Assembly (NCBI GenBank): GCA_016699635.1
Contig: CP064983.1
Location: 868,001-932,000, forward strand
Source of the DNA: Bacteroidota bacterium
GTDB taxonomy: Bacteria; Bacteroidota; Bacteroidia; AKYH767-A; OLB10
DNA: 64,000 bases
Reading direction: 5' to 3'
Under the pieces are notes generated by a model. The model did not search any database, was not told the DNA's origin, and saw only the letters and a list, made by a program, of their open reading frames with translations. Positions 20,078 through 29,899 of the stretch are shown one piece after another. A program made the position numbers and the translations under genes. Each line of letters starts with the position of its first letter. Position 1 is the first letter of the stretch.

Positions 20078-20595
20078 TGTATGCAATGAAAGACTATTTA
20101 GGCGAAGACACACTAAATGCAGCCTTACACAGATTTATAAAAACGTATGGATTTCAGTCCCCACCTTATGTACAAGCACCGCAGTTTGTTCAATACATGG
20201 CAGATGCAACACCTGACAGTTTAAAGCAAGTGGTTGAAGATATGTTTAACCGTATCACGCTGTTTGATTTAAAATGTGTTGAAGCCGGCTACAAAAAGAA
20301 AGGCAACAAATATGAGGTTACCTTAGATGTAGAGACCGGAAAAGTTTATGCAGACAGTATGGGAAATGGAACAGGGGTTAAACCAAATGACTGGATTGAT
20401 ATAGGCATAATGAAATATGATGGCAACGGAAAACACTCTTATCAATATTTGCAGAAACAATTATTTACAGGTGGCAGAAAAACAATTGTTGTTACTGTTG
20501 ATGAAAAACCGTCTAAGGCAGGTATTGACCCATTGCATAAACTGATTGACAGGAATAGCGAAGATAACATCAAGGAAGTAAAATCCTTACAATAA
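20071..20595 (+). CDS. C-terminal part of the permease/M1 aminopeptidase
   Basis: The direct continuation of the preceding gene after the single-base loss near 20062. It contains the helical M1 C-terminal segment (AALHRFIKTYGFQSPPYVQAPQF, TPDSLKQVVEDMFNRITLFDL) and a beta-rich end. The ATG here is internal (VMYAMKDYLG). It is not an independent gene; the whole protein would be about 1,190 residues. Confidence 0.85.
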   Translation: MVMYAMKDYLGEDTLNAALHRFIKTYGFQSPPYVQAPQFVQYMADATPDSLKQVVEDMFNRITLFDLKCVEAGYKKKGNKYEVTLDVETGKVYADSMGNGTGVKPNDWIDIGIMKYDGNGKHSYQYLQKQLFTGGRKTIVVTVDEKPSKAGIDPLHKLIDRNSEDNIKEVKSLQ

Positions 20596-20625
20596 TTTTT
20601 CTGACATTGACATTTACTTTTTATC

Positions 20626-22224
20626 TTGGCATCCATGCTTGAGGTAAAAAATCTGAAAGTTGTATTTCATCAAAACAGTAATCCTGTTGTTGCTGTAAAT
20701 GATTTTTCTTTTTCTATTGCAGCAGGCGAAACCTTAGGATTGGTTGGCGAATCAGGTTCCGGGAAAACTGTTTCGTCATTGGCATTACTTGGATTGTTGA
20801 ACAATAAAAATGTTGCTATAAGTGGCAATGCATCTTTCAGTTTACAACAACCTGTTGATCTTTTAACGCTAAACGAAAAACAATTAACAGCTATCAGAGG
20901 TCGTCATATTGCAATGATAATGCAAGAGCCTATGCAGGCATTTAATCCTCTGTTTACTTGTGGGCATCAGGTGACTGAAGCTATTCGAAAACACACTGCA
21001 TTAAACAAAAATGATGCAACAGAAAAAGTATTGCAACAGTTCGAAAAAGTAAAGCTACCAAATCCATTACAAATAAGTAAGCGTTTTCCTCATCAACTTT
21101 CAGGAGGGCAGCTACAGAGAGTTGCCATTGCAATGGCTATAAGTTGCAATCCATCACTTCTAATTGCTGATGAACCAACAACAGCCTTAGACGCCACTGT
21201 GCAAAAAGACATTCTTTTATTGCTACAACAATTACAGTCAGAAAATAACATGAGCATGCTTTTTATCAGTCACGATCTTGAAGCAGTAAAATTGATTGCA
21301 CATAACACATTAGTGGTTCATGCAGGACAGATGGTTGAGCAGGAAAAGACAGAAAAAATATTTGCACATCCTGCACAAGAATATACAAAAGAGCTATTGC
21401 AAAGCCGTCCTTCAGGATTCAAAAGAAACAGTGTTATCAGTGAAAAGAATATTCTGTCAGTAGAAAACATCAGCAAAAGTTACAACCAACGGCAAGGGCT
21501 ATTACGCAGTAAACAAAATATTATAAAAGCTGTTGACAATATCAGTTTTACAGTAAAGCAAGATGAGACTTTAGGCATTGCCGGTGAATCGGGATCTGGA
21601 AAAACAACATTAGCTAAATTATTACTGCGACTTATTGAAACTGATAGTGGCGTGATAAAATTAAGCGAAGAAAATCTTAAAGACTACCCTATTCGCACCA
21701 AACAATTATGGCGAAAAAAAATTCAGGCAGTATTTCAAAATCCACATGGCTCACTCGATCCGGAGATGACTGTGGGCAGACAACTTACAGAAGTCTTTAA
21801 ATTACATTTTTCATCACAAAATACCACTACTGTTAAAAACCAGATTATTGAATGGTTTGAAAAAGTAGGATTAACAGAACAACATTTTAACCGCTATCCA
21901 CATGAATTAAGTTCCGGACAAAAGCAAAGACTGTGCATTGCCCGTGCTCTGATACCACAACCCGATTTACTTATCTGCGATGAAGCTGTGAGTGCACTTG
22001 ATGTTTCTGTTCAGGCAAAAATTCTTGAATTGATAAACAGGCTGCAACAGCAATTTCATTTCGGATGTATTTTTATTTCGCATGACTTGAAAGTTATCCG
22101 TCAGATGTGTGACAATGTTTTGGTGATGAAAGATGGCAAAGCCGACTGTTATTCAGCAACTGAAAAACTATTTGAGAAACCTCCTACAACCTATTCAGAG
22201 ATATTATTAAAATCAATTTTATAA
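20626..22224 (+). CDS. Dual-ATPase ABC protein, oligopeptide/YejF type
   Basis: 532 residues with two complete ABC cassettes. Cassette 1: Walker A GESGSGKTVSS, signature LSGGQLQRVAIAMA, Walker B LLIADEPTTALDAT. Cassette 2: Walker A GESGSGKTTLAK, signature LSSGQKQRLCIARAL, Walker B LLICDEAVSALDVS. This tandem form powers dipeptide/oligopeptide or microcin-C-type (YejABEF) importers. No permease or binding protein lies beside it, so it must work with components encoded elsewhere. Starts at 20626 (MASMLEV) or 20635 (MLEV) are both possible. The frame is intact. Confidence 0.9.
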   Translation: MASMLEVKNLKVVFHQNSNPVVAVNDFSFSIAAGETLGLVGESGSGKTVSSLALLGLLNNKNVAISGNASFSLQQPVDLLTLNEKQLTAIRGRHIAMIMQEPMQAFNPLFTCGHQVTEAIRKHTALNKNDATEKVLQQFEKVKLPNPLQISKRFPHQLSGGQLQRVAIAMAISCNPSLLIADEPTTALDATVQKDILLLLQQLQSENNMSMLFISHDLEAVKLIAHNTLVVHAGQMVEQEKTEKIFAHPAQEYTKELLQSRPSGFKRNSVISEKNILSVENISKSYNQRQGLLRSKQNIIKAVDNISFTVKQDETLGIAGESGSGKTTLAKLLLRLIETDSGVIKLSEENLKDYPIRTKQLWRKKIQAVFQNPHGSLDPEMTVGRQLTEVFKLHFSSQNTTTVKNQIIEWFEKVGLTEQHFNRYPHELSSGQKQRLCIARALIPQPDLLICDEAVSALDVSVQAKILELINRLQQQFHFGCIFISHDLKVIRQMCDNVLVMKDGKADCYSATEKLFEKPPTTYSEILLKSIL

Positions 22225-22227
22225 AAA

Positions 22228-22674
22228 ATGATTAACATACGCAAAGGAACACCTGCAGATGTTGAACCTGCACTTCATCTTATCAAAGAATTGGCAGAAT
22301 ATGAAAAAGCGCCAGAACAGGTTATCAATACTGTTGAGCAAATGCTTAAAGATGGCTTTGGAGAAAAACCGATTTTTGATTTGTTAGTTGCAGAAACCAA
22401 TGACAATATAGTGGGTATAGCAATTTACTTTATCAAATATTCAACATGGAAAGGAAAGTGTCTTTATTTAGATGATATTGTTGTGCAAGAATCATTACGG
22501 GGAAAAGGTATAGGCCGGAAATTGTTTGATGCTGTTGCAGCAGAAGCCAAATTACAAAACTGCCAACAGTTGCAATGGCAGGTACTGAACTGGAACGAGC
22601 CTGCAATTAATTTTTATAAAAAGTACGATACTGTTTTTGATGATGAATGGATCAATTGTAAAATTATTCTGTAG
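22228..22674 (+). CDS. GNAT family N-acetyltransferase
   Basis: A 148-residue acetyl-CoA-dependent acetyltransferase. The CoA-binding motif A is DDIVVQESLRGKGIGRKLFDAV (R/QxxGxG/A form RGKGIG), and motif B is QWQVLNWNEPAINFYKKY. The pattern LYLDDIVV and NWNEPAINFY is closest to the diamine (spermidine/spermine-like) acetyltransferase branch, but the substrate cannot be fixed from sequence. It starts 3 bp after the dual ABC protein and is probably co-transcribed. Confidence 0.88.
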   Translation: MINIRKGTPADVEPALHLIKELAEYEKAPEQVINTVEQMLKDGFGEKPIFDLLVAETNDNIVGIAIYFIKYSTWKGKCLYLDDIVVQESLRGKGIGRKLFDAVAAEAKLQNCQQLQWQVLNWNEPAINFYKKYDTVFDDEWINCKIIL

Positions 22675-22828
22675 TCTTTCTTTGTTACATTCGTACAGAC
22701 AAATTCAATTGCACAAAACACATTGTCATTAAATCAGTATTTCACTGCCAAACCAGGAAAAGCATCAGCAATAAAGGCAGATTGTTTTTGTTTAACCACA
22801 ATGGCAGATTGTTTGTAAGGTAAAACAC

Positions 22829-23522
22829 ATGCATCCGGAAGTCCGTAAAATTTTTAAAAGCATTACAGTACCACTCCTCCTATCACTTCTAATGATAGGT
22901 GTAAAAATTTTTGAAGTCTTATCGCATACTGATTTAGGTGAGTACGGTGTTTTGCCAAGACAAATAAGCGGATTAAAAGGCATTTTGTTTATTCCATTTC
23001 TTCATGCCGACTGGGAACATTTGTTCAGTAATGTTGTTCCGCTGTTAGTTACAGGCAGTATGTTATTTTACTTTTATAAAGAAATGGCTGTAAAGGTTAT
23101 ACTGCTCATTTACATTTTAAGTGGCTTTTGGCTTTGGCTTGGTGGACGAGAAAATTATCATATTGGTGCCAGCAATATTGTTTATGGCATCACAGCATTT
23201 TTATTTCTAAGTGGTTTTATCAGAAAGCATACAGGGCTTATTGCTGTTTCATTGCTCATGGTTTTTTATACGGCAGTTTAATTTGGGGCTTTTTCCTGTG
23301 GTTCCAAAAATTTCATGGGAAGGGCATTTATTTGGTGCCCTGTCCGGAATACTTTGCGCAATAGTTTTCAGAAAAGAAGGTCAGCAGAAGGAAGTTTATG
23401 AGTGGAACGATGATGAACCCTTTGATGACCAAGAAAATGATGATAATGCAACACAGTCATCATTAAAAATTGTTTATTCGTATAAAAAATCAGACGAAAA
23501 GAATGGCACTGAAGAATCTTGA
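22829..23522 (+). CDS. Rhomboid-family intramembrane serine protease (two frameshifts)
   Basis: A multi-span membrane protein. HADWEHLFSNVVPLLV holds the rhomboid HxxxN (residues 64 and 68), HIGASNIVYG has the catalytic Ser115, and EGHLFGALSGIL carries the catalytic His in the last span. Two frame changes near 23265 and 23293 interrupt the region FLYGSLIWG/LFPVVPKISW. The nucleophile context is GASN, not GxSG, as in several bacterial rhomboids. The hydrophilic acidic tail (YEWNDDEPFDDQENDD) is cytoplasmic. The last 20 bp overlap the next gene, indicating translational coupling. Confidence 0.82.
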
Positions 23523-23913
23523 ACACATTGGTATTGCAGTTAAAAGTCTGCAAATTTCTGATGCTTTATTTGAAGCATTAATAGGTTGTCCGCCTTATAA
23601 AAAAGAAAGCGTTGAAAGCGAAAATGTAATTACCTCATTCTTTCAGACGGGCGAAACAAAAGTTGAACTTTTAGAAGCAACTTCACCGGAAAGTGCCATT
23701 GCAAAATTTATTGATAAACGTGGTGAAGGAATTCACCACATAGCCTTTGCTGTTGATGATATTAAAGCAGAAATGCAACGACTGCAACAATCAGGCTTTA
23801 CACTTTTAAACAGTGAGCCCAAGAAAGGTGCCGACAATAAATTGGTTTGTTTCCTTCACCCTAAATCAACTAATGGTGTGTTGGTAGAATTGTGTCAGGA
23901 AATTAAGTCTTAA
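23503..23913 (+). CDS. mce: Methylmalonyl-CoA epimerase
   Basis: A glyoxalase/VOC-fold enzyme that interconverts (R)- and (S)-methylmalonyl-CoA, linking propionate to succinyl-CoA. MALKNLEHIGIAVKSL provides the first metal His, TKVELLEATSPES a family block, and GEGIHHIAFAVDDI the second; FLHPKSTNGVLVELCQ provides the last Glu. The 136-residue length is typical. I chose the internal ATG at 23503 because homologues begin at this motif; an upstream in-frame Met adds 11 unlikely residues. It overlaps the rhomboid gene by 20 bp. Confidence 0.92.
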   Translation: MALKNLEHIGIAVKSLQISDALFEALIGCPPYKKESVESENVITSFFQTGETKVELLEATSPESAIAKFIDKRGEGIHHIAFAVDDIKAEMQRLQQSGFTLLNSEPKKGADNKLVCFLHPKSTNGVLVELCQEIKS

Positions 23914-24535
23914 AAAGCAGAGAGCATTGCCATCAGTTCTTTTTCAATTTCCATGGCATTGTCATGATGAATGGCATTCATACCTACCTTTTGTGCACCT
24001 AATGCATTGTTCAGATTATCATCAATAAAAACGGTTTCAGCAGGAGTTACACCACTGTCTTTTATCACATCAGCAAAAATTCTTTTATCAGGCTTGCGTG
24101 TTCCCATCTGAAAAGAATAATATGTTTTTCGAACAGTTTCTCAAAGCGGTCTTTTCCAAAAGTCTGATTAAGACTCTTGATAAATGCAGCATGATGAATA
24201 ATGTTGGTATTACTCAAAAGGTAAATATTATACTTATCACGAAGCTCACTCAGAAAATTAAATCTCTCGGGATTCAGTTCACCAAGCAAGGCATTCCATG
24301 CATAATCAATTTCTTCATCAGAAAGCGGACGTTTATAATGCTTTCTTATTTCGCTGCGAAATGCAGAGGCAGGGATAAGTCCCTTTTCGAAATCATCAAA
24401 AAACTTGGCTTGCTTTTGCATTGAATACAGTTCGTCAAAATTGTCCAACCCCATTTTTCCAAACTCCAAAACGGTTTTTTCTGTATTTATCGGAAGTAAC
24501 ACCCCACCAAAATCAAAAATGATATTTTTAATCAT
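23910..24535 (-). CDS. HAD-superfamily IA hydrolase (one frameshift)
   Basis: A phosphatase of the YihX-like HAD branch. Motif I is FDFGGVLLP (nucleophile Asp in DFGG), motif II YLLSNTN, motif III Lys in GTRKPDKRIF, and motif IV FIDDNLNN. The gene is split near 24110: the first frame ends FEKHIILFRWEH and the second resumes YSFQMGTRKPD. When joined, all four motifs are present in about 205 residues, so the enzyme is complete apart from the lesion. The likely substrate is a sugar phosphate or another small phosphate ester. It is convergent with mce, overlapping by 4 bp. Confidence 0.85.
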
Positions 24536-24548
24536 TCTCTTTCTATCT

Positions 24549-24579
24549 TTTGTTTATTGCGTGCAAAAATATACTTTTG
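24549..24579 (+). promoter_or_regulatory. Consensus promoter of the CAT tRNA gene
   Basis: TTTG (24549-24552), a 19-bp spacer and TACTTTTG (24572-24579) form an essentially perfect Bacteroidota promoter 37 bp before the tRNA. Confidence 0.7.
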
Positions 24580-24615
24580 CAGCCCTCAAAGTTCATTTAA
24601 ATTATAATTCTTTTC

Positions 24616-24689
24616 GGGCCCATAGCTCAGTCGGTTAGAGCAACAGACTCATAATCTGTGGGTCCCTGGTTCGAGCCCAGGTGGGCCCA
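24616..24689 (+). tRNA. tRNA with CAT anticodon (Met elongator or Ile2)
   Basis: A complete cloverleaf: the acceptor arm GGGCCCA pairs with TGGGCCC; there is a D arm AGCTCAGTCGGTTAGAGC, an anticodon stem ACAGA/TCTGT around CTCATAA (anticodon CAT), and a T arm CCTGG TTCGAGC CCAGG with discriminator A. No CCA is encoded. The CAT anticodon is shared by elongator tRNA-Met and by tRNA-Ile2 (lysidine-modified); sequence inspection alone does not settle which. Confidence 0.95.
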
Positions 24690-24764
24690 CTTTCTTTAGC
24701 TCGATAAAAACCACACTTTATTAAAAATTCTTTTTTCCTTTCTGAAGTTAAGTTTCAAGAATAA

Positions 24765-24772
24765 TACCTTTG
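24765..24772 (+). promoter_or_regulatory. -7 element upstream of kup
   Basis: TACCTTTG matches TAnnTTTG and lies 16 bp before the kup ATG. No good -33 element is visible. Confidence 0.4.
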
Positions 24773-24788
24773 TCATCATTTTTATAAT

Positions 24789-26726
24789 ATGGTTGCACGC
24801 CACGATCCGTTAAACAAAATAACACTTGGAGGACTTTTAGTCACCTTGGGAATTATCTATGGCGACATAGGTACATCTCCTCTCTATGTAATGAATGCCA
24901 TCATTGGCGACAGACCCATAAGTCCTGAATTAGTACTTGGAGGTATCAGTTGTATATTCTGGACATTGACACTTCAAACAACTTTTAAATATGTTTTCCT
25001 GACACTGCGTGCCGACAACAAAGGTGAAGGTGGAATTTTTTCACTCTATGCATTAGTTAGAAAAACTAAGGTAAAGTGGTTGGCTATTGCTGCAATACTT
25101 GGAGGCAGCGCCTTACTTGCTGATGGATTAATCACCCCTGCCATCTCTGTTTCGTCTGCTGTAGAAGGTATTCAGATTCTTCATCCAGACCTACCTACAA
25201 TACCTATTATTATTACCATAATCTTTGGTTTGTTTTTTATTCAACAGTTTGGCAGCAACTTTGTTGGAAAATCTTTTGGTCCTATGATGCTGATTTGGTT
25301 TTCCATGTTATTTGTTTTAGGATTTCATCAACTCATTCAGAACCCGTCTGTACTTAAGGCTTTCAACCCTTACTATGCCTATCAGTTACTTGTAAATTAT
25401 CCTGGAGGCTTTTGGGTCCTTGGTGCAGTTTTTCTTTGTACTACAGGAGCAGAAGCACTTTACTCTGACCTTGGTCACGTAGGACGTAAAAATATTTATA
25501 TTACCTGGACAATGGTGAAATTTTGCTTGTTGATCAATTATTTTGGTCAGGGTGCACACCTGCTAAAGTTTGAAGGAAAGACAATTGATGTAAATCCATT
25601 TTACCAACTTATGCCTGATTGGTTTCTGTTAATAGGCATCATTATTTCTACTCTTGCAGCAATTGTTGCCAGCCAGGCATTAATCAGTGGTGCATTTACC
25701 GTAGTAAACGAAGCCATGCGACTGAACTTTGGCCCAAAACTTAAAGTTGTTTATCCAACAGACCTCAGAGGGCAAGTATATATTCCAACCGTTAACTGGA
25801 CTTTATGTGCAGGATGTATTGGCGTAATACTATTTTTTCAACACTCATCCAATATGGAAGGTGCTTATGGATTAGCGATAATCATTGATATGATGATTAC
25901 AACAATTCTGCTTTCATTCTATTTGTATTTAAAACGTTATCCGCTACCGTTAGTAATGCTTACATTTCTTCTTTTTATTGTCATTGAAATTGCTTTTCTG
26001 GTGGCCAACTCCATTAAATTTGAACATGGCGGATATGTTACCATGCTACTTACTATGTTTTTATTCATCACCATGTATGTTTGGTATGCAGCACGTAAAA
26101 TCAGAAATCAGTTTGTTGACTTTGTTAAGGTAAAAGATTTTTTAGAGATACTTACCAACCTGAGTAAAGACGAATCTATTCCTAAATATGCTACCAACCT
26201 TGTGTATCTTACCAGTGCCAACCGCAGAGATGAAATTGAATCGAAAGTGATGTATTCGCTCTTACAGAAATTTCCGAAGCGTGCCGACATCTATTGGTTT
26301 GTTCACGTTGATGTGCTTGATGAACCTTACACCATGGAATATAAGGTTGCAGAAATGGTAAATGATAAGGTTATCCATATTGATTTCAGACTTGGTTTCA
26401 GAATAGAGCCACGAATCAATCAGATGTTCCGTCAGGTTGTTGAAGAGCTTGTAAAAAATAATGAGGTTGATATTACCAGTCGCTACACTTCACTTAAAGA
26501 AAAAAATGTGATAGGTGATTTCCGTTTTGTAGTGATTGAGAAAACACTATCGTATGACAACAAACTGAATTTCTATGAAAAGTTTGTGCTCAATGCTTAT
26601 GACTTTTTAAAATTATTTAGTTTGCCCGAGTCAAAAGCCTTTGGTCTTGACACCAGTTCTGTAACTGTAGAAAACGTTCCTTTAGTAGTAAAACCTTCAG
26701 GTAAATTTAAACTCAAACGAATTTAA
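24789..26726 (+). CDS. kup: KUP-family potassium uptake transporter
   Basis: A 645-residue inner-membrane K+/H+ symporter. The first span carries the hallmark GIIYGDIGTSPLYV (about residues 20-33), followed by NKGEGGIFSLYAL and, further on, TTGAEALYSDLGHVG. About twelve membrane spans occupy residues 10-430, and a C-terminal cytoplasmic domain of about 200 residues follows. The frame is intact and the length is normal. It is convergent with hflX, with a 4-bp overlap. Confidence 0.96.
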   Translation: MVARHDPLNKITLGGLLVTLGIIYGDIGTSPLYVMNAIIGDRPISPELVLGGISCIFWTLTLQTTFKYVFLTLRADNKGEGGIFSLYALVRKTKVKWLAIAAILGGSALLADGLITPAISVSSAVEGIQILHPDLPTIPIIITIIFGLFFIQQFGSNFVGKSFGPMMLIWFSMLFVLGFHQLIQNPSVLKAFNPYYAYQLLVNYPGGFWVLGAVFLCTTGAEALYSDLGHVGRKNIYITWTMVKFCLLINYFGQGAHLLKFEGKTIDVNPFYQLMPDWFLLIGIIISTLAAIVASQALISGAFTVVNEAMRLNFGPKLKVVYPTDLRGQVYIPTVNWTLCAGCIGVILFFQHSSNMEGAYGLAIIIDMMITTILLSFYLYLKRYPLPLVMLTFLLFIVIEIAFLVANSIKFEHGGYVTMLLTMFLFITMYVWYAARKIRNQFVDFVKVKDFLEILTNLSKDESIPKYATNLVYLTSANRRDEIESKVMYSLLQKFPKRADIYWFVHVDVLDEPYTMEYKVAEMVNDKVIHIDFRLGFRIEPRINQMFRQVVEELVKNNEVDITSRYTSLKEKNVIGDFRFVVIEKTLSYDNKLNFYEKFVLNAYDFLKLFSLPESKAFGLDTSSVTVENVPLVVKPSGKFKLKRI

Positions 26727-27931
26727 TCGTTTGTAATTTTATTGTTGGGATAACGCACCAAGTGAATACGTTTTACTTTTTCGAGTAACATGGTTCGCAG
26801 TTCAGAAATATTATCTTTCTCTGTAGCTGAAATAAATATTGTTTCTACATTGCCTTTATTCATCCACGTCTTTCGTAAATCATCTAATGAAATATTTTCG
26901 CTTGTCATGGGTGTCAGGTCATCTGCTTCTTTTTCAATATAAGTAAATGCATCAATTTTATTAAAGACAAGAATTACAGGTTTGTCTGCTGATTGAAGTT
27001 CCTGCAACATCTGATTCACCACATTTATCTGTGCTTCAAAATTGGGATGCGAAATATCCACTACATGAATTAAAATATCGGCTTCGCGCACCTCGTCAAG
27101 TGTTGACTTGAATGATTCAACTAAATGATGTGGCAGCTTTCTGATAAATCCAACAGTATCGCTCAACAAAAAAGGAATATTTTCAAGCACAACTTTTCTG
27201 ACTGTAGTATCTAATGTTGCAAAGAGTTTGTTTTCTGCAAACACATCTGACTTGCTAAGCAGATTCATAATTGTGGACTTGCCCACATTAGTATAACCTA
27301 CCAATGCAACACGCACCATATTACCTCTTGCCTTACGTTGATTAAAGCCTTGCTTCTCTATTTCTTTTAAACGTTCACGGAGTTTACTAAGCCGGTCACG
27401 AACAATACGTCTGTCTGTTTCAATTTCTTTTTCACCGGGACCGCGGTTACCTATACCTCCCTGCTGTTTTTCGAGGTGTGTCCACATGCGTGTCAGGCGT
27501 GGCATCAGATATTGGTATTGTGCGAGCTCAACCTGCACCTGTGCCTGCGCTGTGCGTGCCCTTCGTGCAAAAATATCGAGGATAAGTTGTGTTCTGTCCA
27601 ATACCTTTATCTGTAATATTTTTTCAATGTTGCGTTGCTGCGAAGGCGACAACTCATCATCAAAAACAGCAAGGTTTATTTCATTCGCTTTGATAAACTC
27701 ATTTATCTCTGCTAGTTTTCCTGAACCTACAAAGGTGCGTGGGTCGGTATGATCTAACTTTTGTGTAAACGATTTTAAGGTCTGTGCGCCTGCAGTCTCT
27801 GCAAGAAAAGCCAACTCATCAAGATACTCCATCTCCTGTTCTACAGGCTGATCTTTTAATATTACGCCTACTAAAACGGCACGCTCCTTAACATCAGTAA
27901 GTGGCTTGAAAACGGTTTTTTCTTTCATCAA
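26723..27931 (-). CDS. hflX: GTPase HflX
   Basis: A ribosome-associated GTPase that rescues or splits stalled ribosomes. Order of motifs: N-terminal HflX domain with FVGSGK (67-72), the glycine-rich GGIGNRGPGEKEIETDRR block (158-175), G1 GYTNVGKS (212-219), G3 DTVGFIRKLPHHLVESFKSTL, G4 NKID. The 402-residue length is typical. The frame is intact. Confidence 0.96.
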   Translation of the reverse strand: MMKEKTVFKPLTDVKERAVLVGVILKDQPVEQEMEYLDELAFLAETAGAQTLKSFTQKLDHTDPRTFVGSGKLAEINEFIKANEINLAVFDDELSPSQQRNIEKILQIKVLDRTQLILDIFARRARTAQAQVQVELAQYQYLMPRLTRMWTHLEKQQGGIGNRGPGEKEIETDRRIVRDRLSKLRERLKEIEKQGFNQRKARGNMVRVALVGYTNVGKSTIMNLLSKSDVFAENKLFATLDTTVRKVVLENIPFLLSDTVGFIRKLPHHLVESFKSTLDEVREADILIHVVDISHPNFEAQINVVNQMLQELQSADKPVILVFNKIDAFTYIEKEADDLTPMTSENISLDDLRKTWMNKGNVETIFISATEKDNISELRTMLLEKVKRIHLVRYPNNKITND

Positions 27932-27950
27932 TAAATAAAACTGAAATAAA

Positions 27951-28571
27951 TTATTTCAGTGTCTGAACATATTCTGCAACGGCAGCAATTTGTTCTTGTG
28001 ATAATTGATCTTTATAGGCTGCCATTGTTTTTTTGCCATTGGTAATGATGTCAATTTTTTCCTGTGGAGATAAAGCAGACTGAGTAAGGTCTTTTGCACC
28101 ACTCAATCCTAATTTTCCATCAGCACCATGACAAGACTGGCATTTACTTTCAAAAATAACCTTACCTGCAGCAGCACCTTCAAGGCCTTCTGTATTTACA
28201 GCTGTATCAGCCTTTTTCATGGATATTGATTTGGTTTCAGAAATGCCATAAGCATAAATCAATGCCATGAGTGAAATCAATGCCAATGAGCTGTTTTTCT
28301 TTTTAAATGCAATTACTGCAAGTGGAATAGTGCAGGCAATGACAAACAATTTAACCCACAACCATGTACCCTTGTTACCTGTGTTGACAGCCAGATAAAT
28401 TCCGGTTAGTAGGAACAATGTGCTGATGATCATTTCTGCAACCTTAGTTTTTTTAACAAAGTTGTCTAATGCAGCATGCCTGTTCAGCACTAACAAGGTT
28501 GCTTTAATGAGGTATAAAACAATAAAAAGTGAAACTACCAGTGTGTGTGTGTGTAAAATTCCTGTGTACAT
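27951..28571 (-). CDS. Membrane protein fused to a C-terminal c-type cytochrome domain
   Basis: Residues 1-110 form four membrane spans resembling the SirB/DUF420-like small membrane proteins. After a linker, residues 131-206 form a monohaem cytochrome c domain with CQSCH at 144-148 and a plausible axial Met in KKTMAAYKDQL. The haem domain would face the periplasm. The partner is unknown; it may serve an oxidase or another electron-transfer complex. Length and frame are intact. It lies 19 bp upstream of the hflX start in the same orientation, so they are probably co-transcribed. Confidence 0.78.
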   Translation of the reverse strand: MYTGILHTHTLVVSLFIVLYLIKATLLVLNRHAALDNFVKKTKVAEMIISTLFLLTGIYLAVNTGNKGTWLWVKLFVIACTIPLAVIAFKKKNSSLALISLMALIYAYGISETKSISMKKADTAVNTEGLEGAAAGKVIFESKCQSCHGADGKLGLSGAKDLTQSALSPQEKIDIITNGKKTMAAYKDQLSQEQIAAVAEYVQTLK

Positions 28572-28595
28572 AATGATAAAGATAAATGATTTTTG

Positions 28596-28683
28596 CGGAG
28601 AGAGAGGGATTCGAACCCTCGTTACACTTTTGGCGTAAACACACTTTCCAGGCGTGCTCCTTCAACCACTCGGACACCTCTCC
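28596..28683 (-). tRNA. tRNA-Ser (GGA anticodon)
   Basis: An 88-nt type II tRNA with a long variable arm. The acceptor GGAGAGG pairs with TCTCTCC (one G-U), the D arm begins TGTCCGAGTGG, the anticodon loop is CTGGAAA with anticodon GGA, the variable arm is GTGTTTACGCCAAAAGTGTAAC, and the T loop is TTCGAAT. The discriminator is G, the serine identity base. CCA is not encoded. Confidence 0.94.
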
Positions 28684-28874
28684 TTTTTGAGCCTGCAAAG
28701 CTAACAAATTAACATGATGGCTAAAGAAAAAGCCTGCCGAAAAAAATACGACAGGCTGAGAACCTAAAACCAAACCTATCTTTTGACCGTTGTCAACAGA
28801 TTGATTAAAACCGCATCAAAAGTAGGTTGACAAATTGAACAACTGCGCCAATGCGTAGTTTGTTATCAACACAT

Positions 28875-29899
28875 TTATTCACGACTAAGTTCTCCTGCCA
28901 TATCCAATTGCATATTCACTTTTATCTCTTGATAATCCATTTCGCTGCCCAATAAAAACATAAGTTTGGTAATGGCAGCTTCAGTAGTCATGTCATAGTA
29001 CTGACTACACATGCACGTTTTAACGCAAGTCCATTCTCATACTTTTCCATCTGCACAACGCCTCCACTACACTGCGAAACATTTACAATTACCATTTGAT
29101 TTTTTACTGCATCGCCTAATTGCTTTAGCAGTTTTTCATTCTTAGGCGCATTGCCGGAGCCATACGTTTCAATGATCAATCCTTTTAGCGCACCTGACTT
29201 TAAAATTGCTGACAATACTTTTTCATTCACTCCCGGAAACAATTTAAAAATCATCACCGAATTATTGAAGTGTGTTTTCACTTTCAGCGCATTGTTGTTA
29301 ACCTCACGAATGGCATCGTGGTTGTAATTAATTTCAGTGCCTGCCTCAGCCAATGACGGATAGTTGATGGATTGAAAAGCATCGAATTTTGAAGATGTAA
29401 ATTTTTCTGCTCTGTTACCTCTGAACAACTGATTGTTAAAACAAATACAAACCTCCGGCACCACAACATTTCCACAGGCAATTTCAGCTGCTGTAATAAG
29501 GTTTGATTTTGCATCTGTTCTGATTTCGCCAATAGGTAATTGTGATCCGGTGAGGATTACAGGCTTGTTCAGATTCTGAAACATGTAGCTCAATGCCGAA
29601 GCAGTATATGCCATAGTATCGGTTCCATGTAAAACAATAAATCCATCATACTTGCCATAATTCTCTTCAATAACTTCTGCAATTTGTATCCATCGTTCAG
29701 GTTGCATATCAGAGCTGTCAATCAGCGGGTCGAATGAATGAAAGTCTATTTTACAGGGAAGTTTCTTCAACTCAGGTACAACGGTCTTGAGCTTGCCGAA
29801 GTTAAAGGGTTTTAACGATCCTGTCTCTTCGTCATGAATCATACCTATGGTTCCACCGGTATAAATTACCAGAAGGTTCTTCTTATCTGTCTTTATCAT
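28875..29899 (-). CDS. ansA: Type I (cytoplasmic) L-asparaginase
   Basis: Hydrolyses asparagine to aspartate and ammonia. The first catalytic Thr lies in VIYTGGTIGM, the second in IVLHGTDTMAYTASAL; SGGVVQMEKYENG is the distal family block. One frame ends early (VVSTMT), but the next frame adds YDMTTEAAITKLMFLLGSEMDYQEI to a stop at 28875, giving the standard length of about 340, so one base is missing near 29005. It overlaps tatD by 4 bp (ATGA), indicating translational coupling. Confidence 0.92.

Noticed and set aside
28504..28773. A minus-strand reading frame across tRNA-Ser
   Set aside because: It overlaps a complete tRNA and the start of the cytochrome gene, with no family resemblance.
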